Source: Papilionanthe hookeriana x Papilionanthe teres (taxonomy: Eukaryota; Streptophyta; Magnoliopsida; Asparagales; Orchidaceae). Taken from it: a stretch of DNA of 64,000 bases. Both the position numbers and the translations under genes were made by a program. Position 1 is the stretch's first letter. Each line of letters begins with the position of its first letter. The notes below the pieces were generated by a model that made no database searches, was not told the origin of the DNA, and saw nothing but the letters and a program-made list of their open reading frames with translations. Location: assembly GCA_022702705.1 (NCBI GenBank), contig CM040439.1, positions 30,010,930 to 30,074,929 of the forward strand. The letters run 5' to 3'. This document shows positions 1 through 11,541 of this stretch, one piece after another.

Positions 1-1780
1 TGGAATTAATTACAAAATATTTAAAAATTGAAGTTTGGGGGGAGAAAGAAAAATAACTTTCAAAGTTAGTTTAATATCACTTTTAAAATGAGTTGTGGCA
101 TGTGGTGTTATCTTTAGGTTACTATAATTTTAATTTTAGGAATGTTAGAAAAATAACTTAGTTGAAATCATATGTGATGAAACTGGTCTAGAGTTAAAAA
201 TATTTTATAGGAAATATTAGAAAAATGATTTTACTATTTATGGTAGAAAGAAGTTGAATGTTTGAAAAGCTAAAATGTTAGGAATGCAACACACTAAAAT
301 GAGGCAAAACGGAGCTAAAATGGAGCCAAAAGGAGCGAAATGGTGGAGCTGCACAATCCGGGTGCCAGATAGCGCCCAAACCAGCGTCGGACCGCACCAA
401 AATCTCGAAAAGAATGAAAAATGGCGCTGAAAAGTGCCCTATTCAGCGCCGACGACACCCAAGATGGTTTGGACGCGTTTTGGGCGGTTATTAGCCATAT
501 ACATCGAATATGGACGCTTTTGGAAGGTTTCTTCAAGTACCTCTTGGGAAATTCGTCCCTACATTATTTTAAAGCGAATTCGAAGCCAAAAAATGGAGGT
601 AGATGTTAGGGAAAATATGTAGAATGCTTAGAGATCTTAGAATAGGAGTATAAATGTCGATTTCTACCTTTTTGGAGAGATTGGTGAATGTATTTTGAGA
701 GAATTTGTAAGTGTTTGTACTAACATTGCATGGATCAGCGAGAGACTTTATGAGAGAGATTTGCATCTATCTTTCAAAAGGAAAAAAGCTAAGTCTTCAT
801 TATCTTATGATTTTGTAAACACTTATTTTGAAGATTTACTTTGAAATGAAGTTTTTCGTTGTGTTTTCTTTGTACTTTGTGATATCTTTCTCTTACTCTT
901 CCTTCTTATTTGAAAATAGTGGCATAAGAAGATTATGCTGTTGTTTTCATTCTACTTTCCTTTTGCAATGAGTAGGATTCATGTTAAGGATATTATGATG
1001 CATGCTATAAGAAGTTTTAATTATATATGTGATGGTTTTTACTTGTGGTTCATTTACATTACAAAAAGAGGTAGTTGTAGTGTTAAAATTCGTTGCAATT
1101 ACGCTATGATCCGAGAGGGCAGTGTAATTCTCAAAAAAGTGGAACCGCATTCAAATTCCATAGATGTGAAGTTCATGGGGGTTGAGTGCAAATAAATAGG
1201 GAAATATACTTTGATGGGCGTAGAATTGGAGATTTTAGAGTGACAGACTAAAATCCCCAATTCGGTCCTAGAATTGGCGAGAGTTAGCCTTCAGGTGAAG
1301 GGAAGTGGGAGCTCTGGAGTGAGAGCCAATATCCTTCTAGCCTAACCACGGATTTATGGACTAAACCTAGGATTAGCCAATGTTCTTTATGGACTCGGAA
1401 GCGGGTAAAGAATAAGATTACTCCTATTTTACACATACAATATTTAATGCATCTTGTTCCTTTACATTATACAATTCACTAAATAAGAATAGTAGATTTT
1501 ATTATCTCAAAATTTACCAAACCAACTCATCCAGAAAGATTATCTTTAGAAGTAATATCTGCATTTAAGAATACTTATTATCCTTACATGTAATCATCTG
1601 CATTTATGAGTAGTTGCTAGATAAAACACCTGTTATATCGACCCTCCAATCTAAAGTGTGATAATAGTATACTAGAATTTGACTAAGAACCTCTTACCTC
1701 GCTTCCCTGTGGGATCGATAAACAGGACTCCATTAGGTCCATGTATTACCGTAAATGATACGTATACTTGTGTTGGATCA
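1..1780 (+). repeat. 5' LTR-like part of a decayed Athila-type retroelement
   Basis: This stretch shares landmarks, in the same order, with the LTR at 9673-11105. Near 300-390 there is a block of GGAGC/AAAATGG words followed by a GCGCC-type motif. Near 1190-1440 comes the phrase on a small number of bases of the type GGGAAATA...GAGTGACA...GAGAGCC...CAATGTTCTTTA. Near 1704-1770 there is CCCTGTGGGATCGATA and then GATACGTATACTTG, which typically stands close to the 3' end of such LTRs. The left end lies outside the window. Open frames inside it (for example 935-1195) match nothing I know and look like chance. Similarity to the 3' LTR is only partial, so the copy is old or the two LTRs come from different insertions. 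Confidence 0.55.
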
Positions 1781-3454
1781 TTGTGACTTTATAAAAATTA
1801 TTATATATCTCTTGTTCGTAAATCCTTGCATATAAAAAATTAGCACCATTTAACCCCATGGTCCACTGGCTAGGTTAGGTCCAAAGGTGGTTAGGGTTGG
1901 TCTTAGGACCTTTGAGAAGGTTATGGTGGAGTCAAATGGGTGGTTTGGCCATGAAATCAAGGCTAAGATGTATCATGAAAAGGGGAAAGTTCAAAGGAGG
2001 GAGAGGGAAGAGACATCTCCCTTTGCTATTTTTGGCAAATTTGACTTTAGAATGGTCATGTAAGGCTCCATTAGTCATGACATGATGCATGATGTCATGG
2101 GAAAGGTTCATGCAAAAGGAATTTTTGATTTTATGAATTTTCAATGGAAAATGCCAACATGTCCAATTTGGGTAAGATGGCATATACATGCATGGTATGC
2201 TTGGTATGATGCCATGATTAAATGTTTCAAATTCAATGGGATGATGAAGAAAGGATTAATTGTCATGTAGCTCAAATTGAGGCTTTAAAATTAATGTCAT
2301 GGGCTTTTGAAACTGCTTAAGGGTAAGGGCCTTTCAAACATTCACATGATGTTTTTACTTTTGAAATTGATCATGGAATAATCAATTTAGATTAAGGTTG
2401 ACTGAAATAGGATTTGGATATGTTGAATTTTGATTTGGATTTAAAATTTAGGAAATTGATTGGCCATGAAGCTTAATTTGGGGAATTTGGAAATTTAGGT
2501 CAAAATTAGGGGTTTTGGTTTGAGTTGGGTTTGAGTTTAGTTCAAGCCCAATTGAGAGTTCAAATTGGTCTGGGGGAATGTTATGAAGAGTTTATAATTC
2601 AATATTGAGGAAATTGGGTTGGTTATGGTGTTCAATTTGATGAAATTTGAGGATATTATCAAATTTGGGAGTTTTGATCCAAAATTGAAATTAAGGTTTG
2701 GGGTTGATTCAATTGGTCTTCAAATTGGTTTTAATTGAGATTGGTCATGTTTAGTTAGGGTTTAGAATTAAAATTGGGGAAATTTGGTATCAATTTGGTG
2801 AAAATTGGAGTTAATTTGGGGATTTGACAATTTGAGGGTAAAATTGGGGTTTTGGTCAAAATTGGTCAATTTGGTCAAATTTGGCAAATTTGGGATAATT
2901 TAGTGATGTGGGGAATTTTCAAACGATTTTTGGAATTGTATTGGGTGAATTTTGGATTTTTATAATTTTGGGTATTTCGATGGGTATTTTGGTAATTTGG
3001 CCAATTTTAGTAGGTTTGGGTGATTTTGGATCACTTGGTGGTTTCAAATTGATTTGGGTTTAGTTTGGAATGAATTTGGATATTTGGTGAATTTTAAGAA
3101 TTTTGGTTTGAATTTTAGGGTTTAGGTTGGAATTAGGGTTTTTAGGTATTAAGTCATACCTAACCACTTGAGGCCAAGCCATCCAAGTGGTAACCTCTGT
3201 AGAAACCTTCACATATTGATCCTAGCCATCTCAATCAAAGATCAGAGGCTTGGGACTACCCTTATGAGTTTCTTAAAGGGGTAGAGGGGAATTAGTTTAG
3301 GGTTTTGGAACAAGTGGAGGATTCAAAGGATTAGGGTATGTGTTCAAGGCCGAGCCCTAGTCACCCATGGTTGCCCTAAGTTTAATCATTCCTATGGGAA
3401 CTTATCCTTGAACCCCCACATGTTGGTCTTAATCTTCTAAGTGGTTTAAATTTA
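1781..3454. other. Non-coding T/G-rich internal stretch where gag would be expected
   Basis: No gag, zinc knuckle or protease can be read here on either strand, although in Athila-type elements these lie between the 5' LTR and reverse transcriptase. From about 2380 to 3150 the plus strand is full of variants of AATTTGG and has very few C residues, a strong strand asymmetry. At 3162-3192 ACCACTTG and CAAGTGGT face each other across a 13-base loop. The stretch may be a decayed internal region, or foreign DNA that replaced gag. The short open frames here lack coding character. Confidence 0.4.
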
Positions 3455-6400
3455 ATGAGATGCGCTGTTAAAAAAAGATATTATAGGATATATATTATTG
3501 ATTTTATGATTATTAAACATTTCCAAGAAAAATTTGAAGTCATTTCCGAGGAAAAACTTGAAGTGATATTAGATCAAGAAGGATTAGATAGTGAAACTGA
3601 AAGTGATTCTGAAGAAAAATCATTAGAGATAAATGCTAAGGATACTATTTATGTTCAGGAAAACTTTGAGATTTTGAATGCTATTGAAAATAGTAAATCT
3701 CTAATTCCTTCAATTGAAAAACCTCCTAAACTTGAGACGAAGTACTTTCTACACATTTAAGTATGATTCTTAGGAAATTCATCAACTTTACCTGTGATAA
3801 TATCCTTAGAGTTAAGTAAAGATCAAGAAGAAAATTTATTTGAGACATTAAAAAATCATAAAAAAGCTTATGGATGGATATGAGCTAATATTAAAGGAAT
3901 CATTCCTTCAATCTGTATGCACAAATATTTAATGGAAGATAACTGTAAACCTAGGGCTGATCATCAAAGAAGATTAAATCCAATCATGAAAGAAGTGGTA
4001 AAAAAATAAAATTTAAAGTAGTTAGATGCTGGAATTATTTATCTTATATTTGATAGTGCATGGGTTAGTCATATTTATTGTGTTCCTAAGAAAGGAGTAG
4101 TGAATATAGTTGTAAATGAAAAAAATAAAATAATTCCAACAAGACAAGTCACCGGATGGTGAATCTATATTGACTATAGAAAATTAAATACTGTCACTAG
4201 AAATGATCACTTTCATTTACCTTTCTTGGACCAAATGTTGGATAGATTAGCTGGACACCAATATTTTCGTTTTTTGATGGAGATTCTGGTTACCACCAAT
4301 TACTGATTACTGGAGGATCAAGAAAAGACTACAATTACAAGTCCTTATGAGAATTTTGCTTTTAGAAGAATGCCTTTTGGTTTATGTAATGCACCTGTAC
4401 TTTCTAAAGGTGTATGCAGTCTATTTTATATGACCTAATTGAGAAAGGAATTAAAGTTTTTACGGATGATTTCTCAGTTTTTGGAACCTCTTCCGATTCA
4501 TGTTTAAATCATTTAGCAAATGTTTTAAAACACTGTGAATAAACAAATTTAGTTCTCAATTGGGAAAAATGTCAATTTGTGGTCAAATGAGGGATTATAT
4601 TGGGATATAAAATCTCTAAAAATTGCATGGAAGTTGATGCAGCAAAAATTCAAATTATTATTGAACTATAACCTCCTACTTCAGTAACAGCAGTAAGAAG
4701 TTTTCTAGGACATGCAGAATTTTATAGGAGGTATATTAAAAACTTTTCTAGATTTGCTAAGCCTCTATGCCATTTTTTAGAAAATGATACTAATTTACAT
4801 TTTAATGACGATTGCCTAAAAGCCTTCAATTTATTAAAGGAAAAAATAATTGTTGCACCTATCATTGATTCACCTTACTGGAAAAAACTATTTGAATTAA
4901 TGTGTGATGCAAGCGCTATTACGCTATTGGAGTACGTTTTAGGAAAAAAATATGATAAAATTTTTAAAGTTATATATTATGTCAATAAAACACTTAATGA
5001 AGCTCAAATTAATTACACAACAACTGAAAAAGAGTTGTTGGCAATAATATATGTTTTTGATAAATTTAAGCCATATTTACTTAGAGGAAAATGGATTGTG
5101 CATACTGAACATTCCGATATTAATTATCTTATATCAAACAAGGATGTGAAACTAGGATTAATCAAACGGGTCATACTTTTGCAAGAATTTAATTTTTAGA
5201 TAGTGGATAGGAAATGTGTTGATAATCAAATTACTGATCATTTGTCAAGACTTGAACATGAAAATGAAAAGAATAATGAGGATAACATAAATGAAAATTT
5301 TCCTGATGAACAACTTTATGTTATTGCTAGGTGGCATATACTGTGGTATGCATATATAGTTAACTACTTAGTAATATTCTACCATATGGACTAACGAACC
5401 ACAAGAAAAAGAAATTTATTTATGATGGAAGATTTTACTTTTAGGATAACCCTTATTATATAAAATATATCGAGATTCATTCATTCAAAGATGTCTACCA
5501 ATTAATGAAACCCTAGAAATTATACAAAAAAATCATAAATCTGATTTTGGGGGACAACTTGAAATAGATAAGACTGCATTTAAAATTTTATACTCTGGAT
5601 TTTATTGGCTTACATTATTTAAGGATTTTAATAATTATGTGAAAACTTATGATTGATGACAGAGAGTAGGCAATATTTCTAAAAGAGATGAAATGCCCCT
5701 AAATTTTACTTTAAAAGTTGAAATTTTTGATGTGTTAGGTTTAGATTTTATGGGACAATTTGTACCATCTTCATGAAAGATTTATATCTTATTAGCTGTG
5801 GACTATGTGTCTAAATGGATTAAAGCGATTGCTTTGCCTCATTGTGATGCTTTAAGTGCTGAAAAATTTTTAAACAAAAATGTTCTTACTAGATTTGAAA
5901 TGCCAAGAGTGATCATTATTGATGGGGTAAGTCACTAAGAATTTTAGAATTGACACATTACTTAGAAAATATGGAATTAAACATAGGATAACCACAACTT
6001 ACCACCCTCAGGCTGGTAGATCAGCAGAAGTTTCAAATCATGAAATTAAAAGAATTTTGGAGAAACTGTAAATCCTAATATAACTGATTGGTCTGATCGA
6101 CTTAATTCCGCATTATGGGCTTATATGACTGCTTATATAACTCTTATAGGAATGTATTTATATATGCTCATATTTGGAAAAAGCTTGTCATTTATCAATT
6201 AAGTTAGAGCATAAAGCTTATTGAGTGATAAAAGAATTTAATTATAATTTAAATGACGCTGGAGAAAAATGATTATTGCAATTAAATGAGGTCGAGGAAA
6301 TTATGAATGAATCTTATAGAAATACTAGAATTTATAAAAAAAAGATAAAAATATGGCATGATCGAAAGATTTTAAGAAAGAATTTTGAGTTTGGACAAGA

Positions 6401-6600
6401 AATTTTATTATACAATACTCGATTGAAATTATTTCTTGGAAAACTTAAGTCCAGGTGGTTGAGACTATTTATTGTGATAAAGTTTATCCTTATGGGGTTG
6501 TGGATATTAAATATCCAAAAACTGAACGTATAATTAAAGTAAATGTACATAGGTTGAAACTTACATTGGAGAAAACAAGCACTATTATAAAGAAACTTTG
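3455..6600 (+). pseudogene. Athila-type Ty3/gypsy pol remnant (RT, RNase H, integrase)
   Basis: Translated in pieces, this is a Ty3/gypsy polyprotein of the Athila group. At 3455-3900 lies the acidic protease-RT linker, ending near LPVIISLELSKDQEE. RT follows to about 4890, with RRLNPIMKEVV, FAFRRMPFGLCNAP and a catalytic box reading FTDD near 4460. RNase H is at 4890-5270, with MCDAS, LNYTTTEKELLAI-type residues and DHLSRLE. Integrase is at 5455-6540, with GLDFMG, a DG pair near 5925 and AEVSNHEI, followed by the tail KSRW..F...Y.YGVV-like region. Several stops and shifts of frame break it, so it can only be a relic. The start at 3455 is where similarity begins; gag and protease are missing. 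The group assignment rests on the whole order of motifs. Confidence 0.88.
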
Positions 6601-6680
6601 ATACTGGGTCGGTCCGAGTAAAACATTTGGTTACGTCGGGCTGACGACGTTAAACCAAGCCTTTTGTGGGAGGCAACTCA
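6600..6680 (+). other. Post-pol motif typical of Athila/Tat elements
   Basis: Just after the integrase tail the sequence reads CGTCGGGCTGACGACGTTAA, then AAACCAAGC and GTGGGAGGCAACTCA. Athila and Tat retroelements commonly carry this block directly behind pol. It contains a short palindrome around CGTCG...CGACG. It supports the plus-strand orientation of the element. Its function is not known to me. Confidence 0.7.
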
Positions 6681-8235
6681 TAATCGATTTGTGTGATTTG
6701 ATTCATGTTTATTATTAATATAATATCGTGACCATCCTTTGCTATAATAACATTTTTTAACACTATTTAAGGTATTAAACATGATTGGGATTTGAAGAAA
6801 TTTGACGATAAGTGAATCGGTGTTCACTGGAGTACTCACGCCTAGGCGCCAGAATTGGCGCCTAAGCACTAAAGTCCTATGAAGCTGGCGCTTAGGTGCC
6901 AGAATTCGGCGTCTAGGCACTACAATTTCTGGACGTGGGGATAACCGCCCCCAATTAGTTTTCTTCATTTCATTCCTTTTAAACCGGCCTACCTTCGTCC
7001 CCAATGTTCAGAACTTCAAAAATTAGACTAGATAGAAGAAATATAGAGGGAGTTTGAGATCTTGCTTCCATTCACCTGCTTCCGTGGAGAGTATTAATAA
7101 TGGTATAACCATTGGAGATAAGTTTGTGCATAATGATGCCCAAACCTATTTCAATGAGTTTTTAGTGCTGAGTTTGGAAAGGATGACGAGCAAATTGGGG
7201 AAGATTGAAGAGGAGCTGTCAATTCCAAACAACAAGATGCATGAAATATTTCATCAATATGAGCATTTGGAGTGGCAGATGAAACTTTAATCCAATCATA
7301 TGGCGTGCTATCAGGATTATCATGTAACTATGTATAGCAAGAACAATTGGATTGACAAAAAAATGGCTATGGAATTTGCTCGTGCTCCGTTCTTCCACAC
7401 ATTTGATCGCAACTATTTAACATGTGAAAAGGGTGACAAGAATGAGGTCAACAAAGGCTGATCATTAGAAGGATTTTAGAGTTTATGTTTTATGTTTGTG
7501 TTGACTTTAGTAATGGATGTTTTGTGTGCTACTTAATCTAGTATTTGATTGTGTTGTTGTGTGTTCTTAATTTCTAGTGTTCTAAACTGTTTTAGCGTCC
7601 TTTGTTGTACAAAACTTGTGTTAGAATGGTGAACTCAACTTTGGATCGGACATTATGATTGAACAAATGGAAGATAAATGATGTTGGAAAAATTATAAAT
7701 ATGAAGTTTGATGATAAATTAATAAAAAAATTTTGGTTTAAAGGCTTTAGTCTTGCTATGTTATACTTAAAAATAAAAAAATAATAATAAAAAAAAATTC
7801 AGGTATGACGCCTACGCGCCAGACTTCAACTCAGCTTGGAGCCTAAGCGTCGAAACCAGTGCCTAGGCACTGGTTCAACTGAACCAGCCGAAACTTAACA
7901 TTTTCGCGACTTAAACCAAACCAACGCCATTGTCAACGCTTAAGCTTCATCTTCTTTCTCCTTTTTGTGAAAACTGGTCCTAAGGCTAGTCCTTGTGCTC
8001 AGATCTTCAAGCATTTGGATTAAATACCACGGGATTTCATCTTCTCGAGGTTAGATCCACATTTTAGCATAGTTATTTTACGATTTCACCATGGATTTTT
8101 CATACATTGTGTAGAGACCAAAATTTGCAAAAAAAAATTTGATTAATTGGTGAAAAACCTATGGATTTAAGCTTAGTTTGAAAAAGCTTGTAGGAAGCAT
8201 TATATCTTAATTTTAAAATTTGTTAGAATTTTTCT
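6681..8235 (+). other. Post-pol internal region of the Athila-like element with short ORF
   Basis: This is the part between integrase and the env-like remnant. A 78-codon frame at 7054-7290 contains MTSKLGKIEEELSIP and a hydrophilic, helix-prone tail, and could be a fragment of the element's extra ORF; I recognise no domain. Blocks rich in GCCTAGGCGCC / GGCGCCTAAGC occur at 6838-6930 and again at 7805-7875. The same vocabulary appears in the LTRs at 9890-9940 and, reversed, at 12985-13070. Nothing else coding is visible. Confidence 0.45.
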
Positions 8236-8247
8236 TCAACTTTTTAG

Positions 8248-8601
8248 ATGGCTCTTAAGACGAAGCAGGGAAAGGGAAAGGAAACTTTCGACAATGCCAA
8301 ATGTGTCAATATAAAAGCACAAATTAGTTACAACGAATTTGCATCGTCGAGAAAGTTTATTATAGAGTGAAGCTTCTACTGACCCAGTGGAGCTATAGAA
8401 AATGTTATTGTGGCTCGACAATGGGAATACTTCTGTTATTTTACTGCTATTGTCGTCATTGTCGTTGTACGAGAGTTTTATGTGAACTTACCTGAAGCAG
8501 TTGATGACAAGGTCTTTGTTCGGAGAAGAGTAGTGGAGTTCACTACTGAGCGAATCAATGTGGTATATGGCTGCTACCTGCTACTAACCGTTTTAATTTA
8601 A
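8248..8601 (+). pseudogene. Env-like / 'putative plant transposon protein' ORF remnant
   Basis: From ATG at 8248 the translation begins MALKTKQGKGKE and runs to a stop near 8370. A second frame (8410-8601) gives VARQWEYFC...VVREFYVNLPE..DDKVFVRRRVVEFT. The block VVREFY.NL....D.KVFVR..WV.F is the signature of a protein family found in plant retroelements as an extra, env-like ORF behind pol (Pfam 'putative plant transposon protein' type). The usual length is several hundred residues; only the N-terminal part is left, and it is split by a stop. Its place between pol and the 3' LTR fits. No membrane-fusion function can be claimed. Confidence 0.65.
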
Positions 8602-9222
8602 ATTATCTACTACTCAGCACTTTTTTATTATACCAGTACTGTTCTCCTGCTTATAAATTTTTTTTTAATTTTCTCTTTCTTCATGATTATTATAAATTGA
8701 ACTATTTTTAAATAATTTAAACTTAAGTTTGAGAGAATGAAGAAATTTTTAAAAAAATTGAACCTTATTTGTCCCAAGTAAAAAATACTTTCAAAAGTTA
8801 TATTAATATAACCTGTGATAAGTTGTTATAGCTTGAGATAACTATATTTTTGAGTTTGTAAATAATATAGTAAATTTAAGTAAAAATTTTTAATAATAAA
8901 GTTGAATTATGAATTTAAGATATTTAGCATAAGAGTATAAGATTTTGTTTTTATTATTTAAAATAAAGAAAATTGTATTTTTGGAAATGTTAAAGATTTT
9001 GTATTTTTATTTGAAAAGAAAGAGATTGAGACTTGTGATAAATCTTTTCAAGCCTAATACACATTTATCAAGTAAGGTAATGTGAAAGGCTTTTAACTTT
9101 AAGAAGAAAATGGTAGAGCTCAAAATCATTAAAGGCTGTCTAGATATAGCAATCCTCACAAGATATGAAAAGAAAAAGACAGGATTGAAAATGATCCTGA
9201 AAGAAAAAAAAATAGAAAAGCA

Positions 9223-9270
<48 letters not shown>

Positions 9271-9660
9271 CGAGAAACTTGAGAAGATGTCTAATAAAAA
9301 TTGATTTTACTTAAATCATCTAAGAAAAGAGACTTAATTACATTTCTAAGCTTATTTATAAAGTATTAGCATCCTTACTAATAAAGTTCTCATGCAATTC
9401 TTTTTCTTGTAATTCTTCTAAGTATCTTTAATATGACAAACTACAATTATTTTTGAAATAAATAGGAAATCGGAATCCTTAGACTTGACTACTAAATATT
9501 TTTACATTCTAGTTTTAACCTATGTTATTAAAAATCTTTCTAAAGTTTCACTATTGCATTTATAAACAAAAACTATAGAAATCTTAAAATAAAACTCACT
9601 TCCATAAGTTATACTTTTTATATATAGTAAGAAATGTTACTTGAGGACAAGTAACGTTTA
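8602..9660. other. AT-rich non-coding 3' internal region with (TA)n array
   Basis: There is no credible coding sequence. A pure TA dinucleotide array of about 45 bases lies at 9224-9268. The stretch ends with TTGAGGACAAGTAACG immediately before the polypurine tract; GAGGACAAGCAA-type words are usual at this point in Athila/Tat elements. Confidence 0.6.
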
Positions 9661-9672
9661 AGTTTGGAGGAA
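9661..9672 (+). other. Polypurine tract of the Athila-like element
   Basis: AGTTTGGAGGAA stands directly before the TG that opens the 3' LTR and follows the conserved GAGGACAAGTAACG words. It is in the right place to prime plus-strand DNA synthesis during reverse transcription. One or two A residues interrupt the expected run of G. Confidence 0.65.
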
Positions 9673-11105
9673 TTGATCCACCTTAAAATTACTTATTTTT
9701 ATATATTGTTTATGCTTAATTTTTGAGGATATAATGCTTTAATGAAATGTATTTTTTATGTTTTTGATTGCAGATGTGTGAAAAAGAGTTTAAGAGTAAA
9801 AAGGAGCAGAAATACATCAAAAAGAAGCAAAATGGGCTAAACTAAAGCAAATTATCAAACCAGCTGAATTGGCACATAAGCATCAGATGCAGAACTTAGC
9901 TGGCACCTAGGCGCTACAGTTAGTGCATAGGTGTCATGATTATTTTCTAGAAGATTCACTGAATGAGGCCAAATTTTGAAGAGATGTCTGAATCAACTCT
10001 TAGTCATTTTCAAAGCTCTATAAATTAATTCCAAGAGGCAGTGGGGTCGGATATATAGAGTCATATAGTGTGTGAGTGTGTTAAGAGTGTGAGCAGTTTT
10101 CTTTGTGAGTTTTTGTACTTTTGAAGTTTGTGAGTCATGTAAGTGTTTGTTGAAGTCAGAGAAGTCAGAGAACATCAAATGAGTGTTGGGGAAATATTCC
10201 AAAAAGTATTTGTATTTTTGTCTTTAAGCCTTGTACTTTCGATTTGAGTTTTATAAATATGTTTTGTTTTGTTATCCCCATGCGTTTTGAGTAGTTTTCT
10301 CTCTTTCTCCTTGCAATATGAAATAATCAAGTAAGTGATTTTGATTTTGTTTAGAGCTTTTTTTATTCCTAAAAATTGTGATTATATTTTCATCGACCCT
10401 TCACTTAATTTACAAATTGGTCGCTTGTATTGTTAAAATTTGTTGAGGAAACTTATAGACCCGAAAGGGCTAAGATTTCTTGACTTGTAAGTATCACATT
10501 TCACTTTGGAAAGATCAGTGATGATCGTATGAAAGAGAGTGCAAATAGATAGGGAGATAAGATTTGATGGGAATAGAATTGATATTTTTAGAGTGACATG
10601 CTAGATTCTTTTATCAATTTGGTTTAGAGGTTGGAATTAAGGGCCAATGGTAGGTCCTATGGAGAGGGCACATCGGATAATCTAGGAGTGAGAGACTAGA
10701 ACCTACTCACTATACATGTCGAGATCAACTTTAGATTAGTCAATGTTCTTTACACATTTAAAGAAGTAAATAATAGGTATGCTCTTATTTGTCACAATAC
10801 CACATTTAAACTTCTAAACATTGGAAATCTTACACTGTTCATGAATTATTTGCTAGGAGAAAGTTTCTTTTTATATATTTTATAAATCACTGCATTTATT
10901 TTTACTTGCATTTGTATAAATTGGTAAACTTAATTTCATCATTAATACTTTAGATATTTACTGCAGTCTTAAGTAAAGTTCTTTTAAAGTTAAAATTCTT
11001 GAATTTCTTTTCTTTTCGTTTAGAGTTCCCTGTGGGATCGATACTGGGGTTTTTATAAAATCCTATATTACTTGAAACGATACGTATACTTGCGTAGTAC
11101 CCCTA
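9673..11105 (+). repeat. 3' LTR of the Athila-like element
   Basis: It opens with TGATCCACC after the polypurine tract and includes TTTTTGAGGATATAATGCTT, matching the start of the inverted LTR at 13257. It then has a GGCGCC-type block (9890-9940), a TATATAGAG promoter-like word near 10050, GTGAGAGAC...CAATGTTCTTTACA, and CCCTGTGGGATCGATA...ACGATACGTATACTTGCG near the end. The right boundary is judged from this last phrase and may be off by some tens of bases. No target duplication was found. Confidence 0.65.
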
Positions 11106-11541
11106 GTGAGAAAACTATTTCTTTAAATTATATCATATTACATTTGAGTTAGTCAAATGAACACAATGAGCTAGTCAATCAAACACCCTAAACTCGTGAC
11201 ATCAAAAATTTACGCCAACAACTCAGGTCCCCTAGTCATTGGAGCAACATATGACCAGAAACTACTTTCTCTAATTATTTATCTTGTTCTCCAATTCCAT
11301 AAGTTGAAGTTTGTAGCCGGTGGAGAATTGAGTGAGACCATTTTTGTCAAGTTTGAATAAAAACTAGCTAAACAAGAACGTCGACCGCGGTATGTGATCA
11401 TGATATTTTTGATACGTGATTATTATGATTTATATATGGATTTAATTTTCTATTTTTTCTTTAATTATATTTCTTTCATTACAAAAATGTCAAAAACTTG
11501 ACTCATATGCAAATAAGAATTCAACTGTTATATTTAAATTT
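11106..11541. other. Spacer between two opposed LTRs
   Basis: About 430 bases with no ORF or repeat that I recognise. They separate the plus-strand LTR ending near 11105 from the minus-strand LTR ending at 11542. Confidence 0.5.

Noticed and set aside
17..1195. Short frames 421-609, 569-766 and 935-1195 as genes
   Set aside because: They overlap one another on both strands within LTR-like DNA and have no recognisable content.
9224..9268. TA array as a functional site
   Set aside because: Plain dinucleotide repeats also occur at 13938, 18259, 22585 and 34246; this is ordinary microsatellite.
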